This document shows, piece after piece, positions 22,900 through 35,889 of a stretch of 62,153 nt of DNA. The notes beneath the pieces are model-generated. The model did no database searches and was not told the origin of the DNA. It saw only the letters and a program-made list of their open reading frames with translations. The translations under genes and the position numbers were made by a program. Numbering within the stretch: position 1 is the first letter of the stretch; every line of letters begins with the position of its first letter. The DNA comes from Nephromyces sp. MM_2019 (Eukaryota > Apicomplexa > Aconoidasida > Nephromycida): contig JADHZB010001194.1 of assembly GCA_015657535.1 (NCBI GenBank), positions 7,237-69,389 on the forward strand, written 5' to 3'.

Positions 22900-25800
22900 T
22901 TCAGCCCCTTTTGATTTTTATTATAAAAATATGATTCAAGCTACAAAAAAGTAAGATTTCTTCCATCAAAAGAATAATAAGGGTCTTTAAATAGCAATTG
23001 TGATAAGATGGTGTATCTATGCTCACGAAAGTAGATAATCCCTTGCGAGACTTTTTACGAACACTTAGTCTGACCATTAGATACAAAATACGAATTTTTT
23101 TATGCAAGCTTTAACATCGGATTAAGATAAATACAGATACTATCAGCTTAAACTCCTTTGCTTGTATGCACCTAGGTTGACACCATACAGACAGTTAATC
23201 AAGTAATGACCGTCACATCTATTCCGATTCACAGTTATTTTTTTATCCGAAAGCATAATAAATCGATAAATCAGCTCTACTCTAGGTTATTTTGCGTATT
23301 TTTCTGAGAAACTTTTCTCATTATATTGATTTTACTTTTTCCTTTGGAAATTTAAGCGCGTGATTATAATATGAAGTGCTTACCAAGCCCTTGACTTTAC
23401 ATAGTATGGCGATATCGTGCATTCGATAAAATTTTTCTCCTCCAAGGTATTGCAGCAGGGGTTGAAATTTATGACTTTCTTCAGTTATATACCGCAGCAT
23501 ATCATGATCTAATAAATGCTTATCCAGTATAAACTTTATGCCTAGGATATACGCAAATTCAATAAATGAGTACGATATGATATACACGCCAGTGCTATTA
23601 CTGTGGTATCCCTTAGCACATTAATAATATACATTTACAGGTAATTTGATCACGCTAGAGGATGCAAATTAGATGCTTATGCTATGAATTTGACTACAAA
23701 CAAGTAAGTCAGAAAATCATAGAAAAATTTAGGAAGTTGTGTAGGCTTTCTAATAGTGCATCAAAGCAAATATAACTAAAAGATGCATCACTGATTTCAT
23801 GCCAGGTGTGTTGCTATATGATAAGCTCAATATTCCACCTTGATTAACTATATCTTCTGCAAAAAAATTTGGTGCGACCGGAATATCATTAAAGCCAAGC
23901 CTGACCTTTTGCGGAAGCAGCAAGAACGTGCGGATTAGCAATGTCTTCCTTCAGAGCAATTAGAAAGACATCTGTTATATAATACGAGGTCAGGAGCTCT
24001 TCGCTAACCTGAATAAGCACTCAGCAAAATAAAACAAATTTCAAAGCGCTTTGTGGAGGAAATCCAGAATTTTGTACGCTACTTGCCGGTATCATTTATT
24101 GAATAAGGCACTAGCTTCAAAAGCTGCGGCTTTGCTCTTTTAATTTCTATTTTCCACGAAGAAGCTTGTATGATACAAGGCACCTCTCAAGCATAATCAC
24201 GGATTAGAATCGAAGACTATAGCCTAGAATTATTTAAAGCATCGTTCTAAATCTTTTTTCAGGTGGAGTACACATCAACATGAACTCACCTTCTCATCTG
24301 TCTCCATCATTGCCAAAAGCATTTTGGATATAGCGTAACAAATTCGTCCCTGTAGTTTGGTGCATACTCATACAAGCGCTCTGAATTTTTCAAATTTTCA
24401 AAATCATTGCTTTTTTTTGGGCTGCTCTACACTGGGGAAATAATTGCATTCCTAACTCATTTCTCATATAAGAAAATATGAAGATTCACGGACTGCACAA
24501 CGTAATTAATAGCCACAACAATTATATCGCGCATTGCATATTCATAAGTTTTGAGCCAATTAACTTCTACCTCGGAGGGACTCAGTCGAAATGAATTTAG
24601 CGGCTCTACCAACACCTTCTTTAAGTATGGTACTAAAATTTTGCTGTGAAACTTGCGCCTCGCAAAAAACTTCGACGCTTTTATGCTCTTCGTTGTACAT
24701 TTGCTGCAAGCACCAATTATGCTATCACTACATAAATTCGAGAGAATAGAGCGCACAAATAGATTAATTCAAGCTTTGGAGTTATTCTGACACAAGGAAT
24801 TGTTTTTTGGAAGCTTAAACATCGAAATAAAAAGTACCACTTATAAAACACAATCCGCAGGCAAAAGAAATTTTTAAACCCGCTCATTGTAAGGTATTTT
24901 TTTCCTTTTTAAGGGCGTAATTATCTTGTCATTCTTAGCTAACAGACGTGTGCAGCATGTTTCTGCTAATTTTGAAGGTGCTCAAGCGTTAAATCCACGA
25001 AATACAAGCCAATATTTATTAGCTATTGCTGGTGAAGCAGCTGGAGCTGTCACACTGTAAGCGAGCATACAATCGAAGAATCCATACTACAGTTGATACA
25101 TAAAACTAACAACAGTTGAAAATTTTTTTCCGTCTTGGTTTCTGTATAAATGGCCCTTTTTAAACGGGATAAAGCTAACAGAATGGTTCGCGAAGTTGCT
25201 CACATACTGTACGTAGACTTCACATGTACATTCGTTCATTGATTGGCTTCATAAGAGATACCCTATTTTGTCTAGCTGCTTCAAAGAATTTATACGGTAC
25301 CTCGCATACCTTATTATCTCGAGTATAGTCACGAGGGTGTCAGTTTCCTCCGTGGCTTTCCCAGGATTCCCTATTATTGATTCTAGCTTGTAAGCTGCAA
25401 TCTTCATAGAGGAGGCGACAAAACGAAGCGTCATGAAATTTCACGGTTTTTCTCTATTTTAAAAGGCTCAAGACGGTTAAGTAATATCCGGACAAAGTTA
25501 TTCTTTTTTTCTCTCGGATAAAGCTTACATGACACATACAAGTATGAGTATATCAGCCATGATTTTTCTATTTTAGTCGCATCCTCGAATGTAATGTAGC
25601 AGAGTGCTTTGAGAATATTCTGTGGCTGCAAGTTTTTAAGCCAGGGAAGCATGATGGCGCATACTCCAGTTATATGCCACCTATCTTTTCCATTACTATG
25701 TTTGATTAAAACTGTATTAAAAGCCAAATTTTTTTTTAGACTAAATCAATATAAAACACGCATGCCATTCAAATGTTGGGGCTGGGGGCTGTCCGCGGAA

Positions 25801-28800
25801 GTGAGGTTTCTATACGATTTTCGCATTATATCGTGGAACGGTCAATTCTCCCAGCTAAAGTGCATTCCTGGGGAAAGGTGATGTCATTATGCCCCGAGCC
25901 CAGAACCACAGTAACTTTTAGTAAAGTAATTTCATATATTTCTGCTTAGATTTGTGCGTGTTCATGCTTTCTAGGGGGCTGTGAACGTTTGCACCTAAGC
26001 CTACTGACATTGGGTCATCAGAGACATTTCTAGCCGGGTACCCTATCAACTAATAAACTTGGAATAATCCAGCTAACAATTTGTTATAACTTAGCACTTT
26101 ATACCTAAGCTGTCAGTAAGAACTCTCTTCAAAACAAACTGCAACTGCCTTGTGTAACCCACTAAAATATACCTGTAGTATACCAGAGCCTATAGTCTCC
26201 GAAATTGCATTACGAGTCCCACAGGATTTGGAAAGTAAAAGGTATATCCCTCTAAAAATAAGAGAAACGCTTGTTCACAGCTAGGATACTAACATTTTTG
26301 TATCATAGGCGAGTGCAGCTTGGATCAATCAGGTCATAGAAAGTGCTTTTATCTCTTAAGAAAATGAAATTATAACACCTAGAAAAAAGCTGTAACCCGT
26401 ACTCTAGGCAACTAGTTAGGGGTTACGGATATTGGGGTAAATTCGACGTTGGCTTTTTTCGAAAAAATTTTGCTTTACCGATACTTCTTTAAAAAAATTT
26501 CTGTGATTTTCTTCTATTTTTTCGACTGCTGCAAAATATGTATGAACTAAATTTTCAAAGCGTAGCTTCTTCTTTCAAAAATCTTCCCTCACCTATTTCC
26601 GGGTTCCGCAATCAACAATCTCATGATTAAATTTAAATTACGTCCCACGAGCTCTGATTTTGGTCATAAGTTATGCATCAGCAGTAAGATTCCACATAAT
26701 ACAAAGCTAGGATGGGAGGTTATACGGGTGGCTAGCCTGGGTATGTGTGTACTAAAACCAGTACAATTCGATACCTCACATCAAATAAATCATCGTGAAA
26801 GACGAAAAATGTAAGGAGTCTATGGCTTTATAGTGTTGCCTTTGTAGTGAATTTTCGCCTTCCTGTTTTGAGCTAGTTAGCACTTATATTGCATATAGCT
26901 TTGACGTTGTAGACGTTGTGGTTTTAGGCACCACCCACCATGAGTTGATTCCTTGTGGCTTCGATAGTACCTTTTAATCTGCGCTGACTGCACACCTACC
27001 CTAGACTATGGCATGGAATACAGTACCATTGTCAAGCAAACAGGCTAGTGACTCCCGTAATAATGTTACTTCACAAGAACTCACAAGGAACCTGCTGCCT
27101 GCTAAATCAACAAGGCTGTAACTAAGAGCTCCAAATTCAAACTGGGCATATATATTTTCCTGCCAATAATATCCACATGCAGCAATGTACTGAAGTGCCA
27201 TAAAACAAAGTCCGCCACCGATAACACTTCAAATAGCCGTGTAAATTAGCACTATTCATGTCTCTATGACTGCTTTAAGTACTTGTATAATTGATTACCA
27301 GTAAAAGCTTTTGAATCGCCTGGAAATTCATTTAGACCCTTGATTATCTGGTCACAGAGGCGCTTATAGGAAGCTTCCCCAAACTGAAAGCAGACAGAAA
27401 CACACTTCATGCGTTGAAAATAACTGGCGATAGTTAGAATAAAATTCAATGTTAATGATACCGGCGATGAGGCAATTTTTTCACGAAAGCTTTTTTTCGG
27501 AAGCCTTTCCTATGCCTATCATAAAAAAATAACTTACTTGCAGCTCGTCTCCATTAATTAAGCTAATTACGTCTTCGTGTATGCAATCCATAATTTTGTC
27601 TGTCAAAGCTTTTTCTTTGACTAATCCGGCAAAGGTACGCAGTATTTCATAGGTGAATTCAGCGTTGCACAATCCTGTTAGCTGCCCCAGACCACTATTA
27701 AAAGTGCGCATAAATCAAGTGTGTAGAAGCAGGGGCACCTTTTTTTAGTGGTGGGGTATCATTTGTTGCTTTCTAAAATATCAAGCAGATGAACCTCGGA
27801 AAGAATCTTACAACCTTTGCTGACACTTAGTGCTAATTATACTATAAGAATTTACATCAGCTAACCGCCAAAAACATGCAAAGCAGGCTCGATGAGTTCG
27901 CAGTATCCTTTTTTGGAAAGAGCAGAATTACTTCTTCAAGTCGAATATGAAAAAATTTGTCTATTACGGCAAGGTATAAGAATTATTTTGATATTCACAA
28001 GAAGTCGATACCGTGTTAATAGCAGCAAGGCGCGATATATCAGGCACACAGCTATTAGTAAAATAATTCCACGGTCTTGTCGCCAGGTTTATGATTAAAA
28101 TAAAGATACACTGTATTCGGTTTATCGCACAGAACATCACATGTTTCGGCTTTTTTTGCTGCCAATGATAGCACACAAGTATTTCACTATTGAAAGGACT
28201 CGCTTAGCTATAAAAAATTACCGTATTTCAACTAACGGGGCAGTTTATCACTTACTTGATAAGCATGTCTAGCACATCAACTTCCGGGCAATCTTCAGCT
28301 ATGATTGATACCTTTTCTAGGAGTTCTTTGGTGTAAATTTTTATATTTTCCTGAATTTTTGCCCAAAAAAGTGTATTTATCAGAAATTTATTGGAAATAT
28401 ATTACTCCCTAGAGCGTAGTGAACTTCTTTTCAAATTAAGAGTCGATCCATATTATTGCAACATCACTTTCCGTATCCGCTAGACCAGTCCCCCCCATGA
28501 AATAGAGTATTTGTTTTTACAATGCTTTGATAAGAGCACTACAAAAACAAGCAGAAGGGCTAAGTTCTTCGTCAAACTCTGTAACACAACACTATGATGT
28601 ATCGAGTTCTCCAGCGATTAAAAATATAGCATCAAGATGTAGCACAGATAGCTTGCTAAATACCCTGCTTTCTTGGAAAGTTATTAGGTATAGTACGTCA
28701 AATTCAACAATATGCTATATCCATCAATGCTTAGCTTAGCTTGCTTCCATTCCAAGTTATTTATATAGCCCTCATTCATGCGATTCTTCCTCGGGCTAAT

Positions 28801-31248
28801 TTTATGTTTCAATACTCTCCTACTTGAGGTTTGTACTCTCCTGTTGAGTAGTGTCTACTTTTTAAGAATAGCCTAGTCTCTTGCTATGAAGGAATGGGCA
28901 TAAATGCACACGTTCATAAATTTAAGTTACACGGTTACAGATACAGCGGCGCTTTGTCTTGCTGCATGCAGCTACCTTCTCTGAATTACTGGCTGAACCC
29001 TCCTGCCAGATTAGCTCCTCATTGTATGAGCCTATCAGTTCATTCCTCAGCTGCGAAGCAGACCAATAATCCCAGTGAATTAAGGGCATAAAAGAAACTT
29101 ATGTCATATCATGCAAGTGTGTTCCTGATGAAACTGTGTCAAAAGTGGTACGAAAATAACCTGTATTGTAGGGATGAAAACATTCGGCAAGCAATCTGCG
29201 AAATGCATGCTCTTGTGAAATTTCCTAAAAAAATTTAAAACCGTAGCTAGGTTGTACCACCGCTGCAAACGGACTAAAGGTGCAGAAAGCCAATTTACTA
29301 GTAAATATCATTTCAATCTCAGATAAACTCAGTGCAGCACAAATTCACACCTTCATCAAGTTCTGTCTAGTCAAAAAATCTTATAGCGGCACTCAAAAGG
29401 AATAGTTTAAACCGTGGTACTCTCCGTGAGCCTTTACCTGTTGGCAGCTTTTTAGGAATCCTCTAGCCTTTTCCTTAACTCTTAGGTCACGCCGTAAAAT
29501 TGCTTCTATGTAAGTAAGGAGCGTCCAAATAGAACCATTTTCCGATCTCCTCGGATCCTGCGAAAAAAATGCCCATCAAATTATTTATAAGTACAGTCAT
29601 TTATCTCTTGTAATCTATGCGCACCAACTGCCAGTCCCGAGAGCCCTTAGCACAGATCACAACTTTTTTATGCTAGCATTAATCGATAGCGTCATTGCAT
29701 TATCATCATTAAAACTGGCGCATTTAGTGAGTAGGAGGCTCGAGTTTGTAAAAAAATTTTATTCGCCATTGTTGCGAATGAAGCAAGCGAATCCTAAATT
29801 AGCTGCAATGCTATATCAGTGGCCCTTGTCATCAATATTTTTGTTTCAACCTTTAGCCTACTTTCACTTCGCATTCCTTTTGCTTCTTAAGTATAGTAAA
29901 GTCCCACATTGTGCACAAATTGCTTTGCCAGGAAAACTATTCCTATAGTGTATATGAAGAGTTCAGCTACAGCGCTTATTTTGCTTGTCAATGCTTTTGT
30001 TTTCTGTGAAGATACTTTGATTGGTTCTACTTAAGTTAGCTATAGGTATCTGTCTTTAGGTGCTGAGCATCTGAGCATGGCAGCTTGAGGAATGTAGGAG
30101 CTGAGTGGTTTTTCGAAGAGGCTATTAACCAGAGACCGATTTCTCTTTGCACTGCCGGCTACAAAGTATAACTTCATTGCAGACAAGCATTATCCTCATG
30201 TTCGGGTATTCAAATTCCACGATAACTTTTATCGCATAAAACGGCGTTTACTCGCCAGTGCATAATTCCAGTGTTGTCAGTTATAAAGACTGTAGCTCTG
30301 AAAAATGTTGCACGAACTTCCATGCAAAAACCCTTTCCGCAGTTTCGCGGTTCGAATAACTGATCAACATGTTTTTCGCATCTGTCAGTTAGCTTCATAT
30401 GCTGTAGGGCAACATCGACGCTTTTCAGATGCGCACTTGCCAGCTTGTGCATCCGAAGAAGCTGGGTTACCTTTATTGAGTAAGGGTTCGCGCAATTCCA
30501 CCACTAAATCGTTACGGAGCTGGAGCTACTAGGAACCAAGTGATACTCACGAATTAATCAACATGAGAGATTATTGCACCATTTTGACTAGCTTGATGGG
30601 ACTGAGATTACAATACCAAACTACTTTTTCCCAGATAAGAAGGCAGTGGGGAGTAGCCTCTGGAATTCGCTATCCGTGTAAAATAAATTTACCACAATGT
30701 CGCCTACTAGATGTTTCTACTTTTTTAAATCTTTTATTTTGATTGCGGTACATACATAAAGATTAGCGCATAAAATTACATTTCAAGGCTGCATGTGCAC
30801 CCTTACATAAAAGGATATTTTCCTCATCACCCACGCTTTAGGTAAACGGGTATGATTTAGTGCTCACAATGCGATATGTTCATTAAGCTTGTGAGGATAT
30901 TTAAATAAAAATGAATTTACGTATGATTTCGCAATTGAACATTCATGAAAATAATTTTTTTTCATCTTTCACTTACATTGAAAGCGCAAAGGGAGCTATT
31001 ATTTGTGAAGCTTATGGAAAGACTACATCATGAAGCCGATTTTCTATCTAACAGGGTTCACTTGTATTATAACGGCAGCTGAAGGTGAGGATGATATGCT
31101 AGCAACATATACGCTTTCTTTGCACAAAATAAAACATAGAAGACCACATTCTCCGCTTACAACGCATTGAATCTCCGATATTCCTCCATAACGATTACTC
31201 ACGGATGCTGGAGAAGCCTTCAATCGCTCGTGGAATACGTAATCGTAT
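22900..31248 (-). CDS. Upstream exons of the large helical-repeat protein (probable same gene)
   Basis: Exons with good splice sites and helical, protein-like reading continue upstream on the same strand. Examples are 31203-31248 and 31062-31172 (joined by a 30-nt intron), then an exon from 30519 (LRNDLVVELREPLLNK), 29438-29557 (WTLLTYIEAILRRDLRVKEK), 29161-29224, 28976-29050 (ELIGSYNEELIWQEGSASNS), 28256-28350 (YTKELLEKVSIIAEDCPEVD), 27538-27694 (LTGLCNAEFTYEILRTFAGL) and 27299-27383. The 28256-28350, 27538-27694 and 27299-27383 trio keep phase. Also protein-like are exons near 25600-25700 (MLPWLKNLQPQNILKALCYI), 25310-25400, 24457-24756, about 23910-24003 (LLTSYYITDVFLIALKEDIA) and 23400-23560. 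Several junctions are unresolved, so this may be one gene of well over 1,000 residues or two similar neighbours. The start codon was not found. Confidence 0.5.
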
Positions 31249-32536
31249 CTAAACAAAAGGTCAAGCACAGTATCATAATTTTCTTGTAATTAGAAAACAA
31301 CTTTAAAGAATAAGAGTATCGTCTTTGTACATTAGTTGAAACATAGCAATGCTGAAATCTGAGGAATACACCAGCTTTTTTTCTATAGCATGTTGAAAAG
31401 TTTCAGATTACCTGGCACAAAATTTCAAGCATACTTTCTAAACTTTGGTACCATACTTCACCCCGCAAAGTGATTAATTGACGCTGACTTTACTGATTCA
31501 CTTGATTGCTTTCATATATCCTTTAGCCTTTTTGCTAATTTGTATTTTCTGCTTGAATTTAAGCTCATGCGGCGAACGAAATTGTTAACATCGTCATATA
31601 ATTGCTATTTTCATTTTTCATGGCAATGCGACATTCTTGCCTCCCGATGCGTTTAAAATTATACTTTTTTTCCCTCGTGCTGGCAATTTTTACATATATA
31701 TTTAAAAATTATTCACCTCATTTCCCTAAAGTATTAATGGTACTATTTGCATTATTTAATTATCATAATTATATTTAATGAAATTGAAAATCTGTTTCAG
31801 GTTGTTAAAATAATTCCTCTAGGTGTTTGATACTAAAAAACTTCAAGGAGAAGATAGTCCTCTTTGCGAAAAATATGAATGGAAGAACCTATAATTTATT
31901 AGCTACTATTTGCAATCTTTTCAGAGATTTCTGGCATCTACTGAACTCTCTGAGCCTTCATTTTATCATGCCATTCCCTATTGAAATACATTATTACTGT
32001 TGAATGCTCAATAGGGCGGATTTCTCCATTGCTTTTCGTGTGGCATAATCGATGACCTCATATTCTAAGATCTGTAGCTTCGTTAGCACTCTTATGCAGA
32101 CGGCTCGATACTCCGGAAAAAGTACCACAAAGGGATTTTTTTCGAATCGGACAGTCTGCGGAGAATGAAAATTTTAACTGCATCATCATAGAAAGAATCA
32201 TGAAAGGTAAGGCTCTACATCCTCAGGAATTGCAGCCGAAGACAATATTGGCCAATCTAGCATCACCCAATATAAACAGTGATGATTCCTTATGCCAATA
32301 TCATAAAAATTTTAACAATTATGAAAATGGCGGAGTCACCTTTTTTAGTGCAAAGGATCTTGAGATAAAAGATAGCATAATTTTCCCAACATATCATGCC
32401 CTTGAATGTCTTGATATATGCAGGAAATCGGGAATATTCATCTCTACCATCAGCATGCCAATTGCTGACGCTTGAAAAAGTGGTACTAATCACGAAATCT
32501 CCCCCTTGATTTAAACTAGTATGAATAAAGATTGAG

Positions 32537-34136
32537 CTAACTATAAAGTTGGGCTACTACTTCAGGGGTGCGTGCTAGCGCTAGCTTCTGTACATCCCCT
32601 TGCTGGCTGTATTGTGGAAAGCATGATTTGCGTAACATGAGGCCTCGTCCTAAGAGCTATAATTGCAAAATGCACACAACGAAAATTTTGTGCACACAGA
32701 TAAACACCAACGCAATATACTTCATCAGGGTCAAAGCGTGCACAAACCTAGTAGTTAAACCAATTTACACAATTCCTCGCCTGCCGAGCAAACTTCAGTT
32801 TATGGCACTGATTGCTTCTGTACTAACCTGCAGGTTGGGCAAGCGGGATATTACTTTTTCCAATATATATTTTAGCTCACTCGGGTATAACAGGATTTCA
32901 TTTTTTGATACGTCTAGCGTTTGCAGTTTAACGCACTCTTGGATATCACTGTCTATTTCTTGGAAGTAATAGGAACAAATGGATAAACATTTCATCTAAG
33001 CAGTTAGAACAAAAAATTTGGAAGGTGACACAAAATCCGGTATATGCTTTCCCATTCGAAGCTGCATATGCGGTATTTTTGAAGGCTTTGAGCCCATAAC
33101 AGCAAGCAAAATGCTTCCCAGATGTATGCCTTAGCGGGAACTGCTAGTTTGTAACCTAGCTATCACTATGACAGCCCGCATTAGTGCACTTTTTTCCTAA
33201 CAACGATAGTGAATGTGGAAAACGATGAATACATATGCTTCCTCTAGTACAAAAAAGTCCACTTAAAACTTATCCTGCCCGAAGCAGAATCTTTGATTAT
33301 CAGCTGAAAACCTCGGCAAGGAAATTATTTTATTTAAAAAAACAATAGTCATGGAAACTGGCATATTTTTGGACACGATAGTGTGCGTCAATTGTAACAT
33401 ATATTTCATGACAAAGTTATGTGCTTCAGCTGGCTACATCTAGCTGCACGTCAGCTCAAGCGGAGATATTCCTGGAGACCGACCCTACCGTCTGCTTGGA
33501 AAGCTTTAAATATAGCTTATTTATATGAAAAATAGGGGAAAACGAAGAGGGAGGTATACATAAACAGAGAAAGATAGGAAAGAAAGCACCGCGCTCATAC
33601 GTCGGGCACAGCGTTAAATTGGGAGCTACTACTGTCTTGCACCAATGAGAAACCTCTCACTAGCAGGTTCCCTTTCTTGCGGCTGCCCGCACAATATAGA
33701 TTTTCTTACCGGATATCCTGTTACTGCTAAAGATTGCTAACTTCAGCTGTTTTAGGTGTTTGAGTTTTGGAAAAGAGACCAATCGGTTATCGCTTAAGTC
33801 AAGCTCGCTCAGGTTCTTCAGCACCCCTGACTCCAGGTTAAATTCATTGATAACATTATGGCTAGCTCTTAGCACCTTCAAGCCCCTGAAGGTTTGGGGG
33901 GACTTGTTAAACACAGACGCTATTTCTGTCAAGTTATTATACGATATATCTAATGTATGCAGGTAATCGAGTCTAAGGCCCTTGTTGAGGAGGCCTCCAC
34001 TCTCCCCTTCAAGAGTTTCTAAAAAGAAAATATCTGCGGAGAAGCTTAAAGCAGTATGCTTCTTCCGCATCCAGGAACTTCCAAGGGACTGGGTAAGAAC
34101 CTCTGAGGTTATCTCTTTAATCTTCTGCTTTGACAT
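32537..34136 (-). CDS. Leucine-rich-repeat protein (~225 aa), three exons
   Basis: Exons 33710-34136, 32828-32958 and 32537-32656 keep phase and end in TAG; the total is 678 nt. I take ATG at 34136 (MSKQKIKEITSEVLTQ) as the start because the frame upstream has no ATG. Four or five leucine-rich repeats are plain: YLHTLDISYNNLTEI, LKVLRASHNVINEFNLES, LSELDLSDNRLVSFPKL, LKLAIFSSNRISEID and LQTLDVSKNEI. Repeat spacing of about 22-24 resembles the SDS22-like class. Such proteins are usually protein-binding adaptors, for example for phosphatase 1 or ciliary proteins. There is no signal peptide or membrane segment, so it is probably cytosolic or nuclear. One of the two introns is about 750 nt. Partner and exact family unknown. 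Confidence 0.75.
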
Positions 34137-34139
34137 TTT

Positions 34140-35740
34140 ATCATAAAGTTTGGGAGGCGACTTGACCTTGTGATAATGGATGCGATAAACCAAAGCTTAA
34201 CAGCTCTCATTTAGTTCCACGTTTGTGCTGGTTTTTTTTTTAGCTATAATTACTTGAACTAGTTCGTTCAAACGAGCATAAGCGGCGGTATTATTACTGT
34301 GCTAAGCTGGAATGGCTCCGTACCGCTTAATTCTGACCTTTTGGCTGGATCATGGATATTCGTATTTCGAAGGATTTTTATTCCAATATACTCGCAAGTT
34401 ATATCATAGAAGTATGCATTAGCAGATCTCAAGTACATTAGCTTTAGCAATCAAAGAAAATATATCCATTGAGTTCACCCAGGACTCCGTCGTGTGCAGA
34501 AACCTTACAGAGTTTTATTTCGATACGCCTCTTTCAGGCTCAGTACAGTTAAAGCTTAATCACACTAGACACTGCCAGATGAACTCCTCTTTGGTGTATG
34601 AGTACATATAATATAACATGTGGGTATTTATCTGAATTTTAAAAATGCATCAATTGGCTGCAACTTTGTAGGAATTCAGCGAACAATGGCCGCACTGTAT
34701 GTTGGTCCGCTAAATTAGCCAAGGGTATGCTCTTTTAGGTTGTGAGGTACTTTAGTTCCAATTCGCATTATAGCTAGAACTTTGATAGCCGTCTGGTTCC
34801 CTAATTTACTAATAATTCTAGAAACTGAACTCATTTTGAGAACTTTCTAATTAGCTACAACAGAGGCTCACGTTAAAACCACAGGAGGGAAAAGATAAGC
34901 CTGCTTACAAAATAGATTCTGGTACTTTATGATTTAGGTAGCGCTGAGCAAGGCGTTTGAATAATTGTGTGACATTTCCATTCAAAGGCAGTACTTTTTT
35001 TGGCGGTCCTTTCAGCTAGATATTTTTAGTTGAGCGCATATACGGACATGTGACGCGGTTTGGGGCAATCTAAGACAGTGGGTCAATAAGAGTCTGCCTG
35101 TCAATTATTCGCTAAATAAATAGGTAAATACCAAAAAATGAGTGTGTTATATAGTTTCACAATGCTGATAATATACATCTATCGTTTTATGGCCTTGTTG
35201 AACAAACTTCTTCATGGGGCAAGAAATCATGTAATCATGCAAGGTTGGGCAGAGCTTAGCGAACGCGGTGACCAGGGTGGCACGATAGGGTGATGACTGC
35301 ATGCCCTAGGGCGGGGAGCAATATCCCAACACACTTAATAATTCTGGAACCACCTTAGGCATCGACTGCTGAACATAAAACAACCTTTGTTAGGTTTAAA
35401 TGTTATTGAAACAAATTCCGCTATAAATGCAATTGCTTGTTGAAATCACGCAGCGCAAAGGGCAGCTTATCGTTAAGGGAGGAGTTTCACACTGCATAGT
35501 GGCTTCTATGATACAAGCGTTAAGGCATGCAGCTACGATAGCGTGTTTGTAGTAACAAGAAATAGGCTTCCGTCGCTTCGCTATGGAATATATAGGAGAG
35601 CATTTTTTCAGCTATATAGGAAGCGGTTTAACCAAACTTTGGTATGGATTTAATGGTGAAACGTGGCTGACTTCCAGCGGGTCCTGCGGCCAACACACTT
35701 CAGAATAGCAGCTCAAGGATAACGGGGCGTCGTGACGGCA
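34140..35740. other. No gene seen between LRR gene and tRNA
   Basis: This gap contains the promoter and 5' UTR of the minus-strand LRR gene. Frames are short and neither strand shows an exon with matching splice sites and protein-like reading. Confidence 0.4.
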
Positions 35741-35743
35741 ACA

Positions 35744-35816
35744 CGCACGAGATGGGACTCGAACCCACAACCTCCGCCTCCGGAGGGCGACGCGCTATCC
35801 ATTGCGCCACTCGCGC
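35744..35816 (-). tRNA. tRNA-Arg, anticodon CCG, no intron
   Basis: The minus strand folds as a full cloverleaf of 73 nt. The acceptor stem GCGCGAG pairs with CTCGTGC (one G-U pair). The D arm contains GCGCAATGGATAGCGC. The anticodon stem/loop is TCGCC-CTCCGGA-GGCGG, giving anticodon CCG. The T arm is GTGGG-TTCGAGT-CCCAT, with a standard B-box GTTCGAGTC. The discriminator base is G and CCA is not encoded, as expected in a eukaryote. It should read CGG codons. No run of four or more T follows closely on the sense strand, so the Pol III terminator is not obvious. A 61-codon frame over this gene is a translation artefact. Confidence 0.97.
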
Positions 35817-35889
35817 ACTAAAGTGGTACCCACGTTCCATCGCCGTAAATACCATCACCTTGGGGGGCAATGTACCCCCCTCCACCAGT

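Noticed and set aside
15643..31248. Assignment of the helical-repeat gene to proteasome activator Blm10/PA200
   Set aside because: Some helices resemble it loosely, but the order of matches is inconsistent and the C-terminus lacks the family's conserved end, so I do not make the call.
34137..34193. Upstream extension of the LRR protein (VYRIHYHK...)
   Set aside because: The extension begins at a non-ATG codon; the first ATG in frame is at 34136.
35700..35885. 61-codon minus-strand frame containing RVAQWIARRPPEAEVVGSSP
   Set aside because: This is the tRNA-Arg gene read as protein, a well-known artefact in protein databases.
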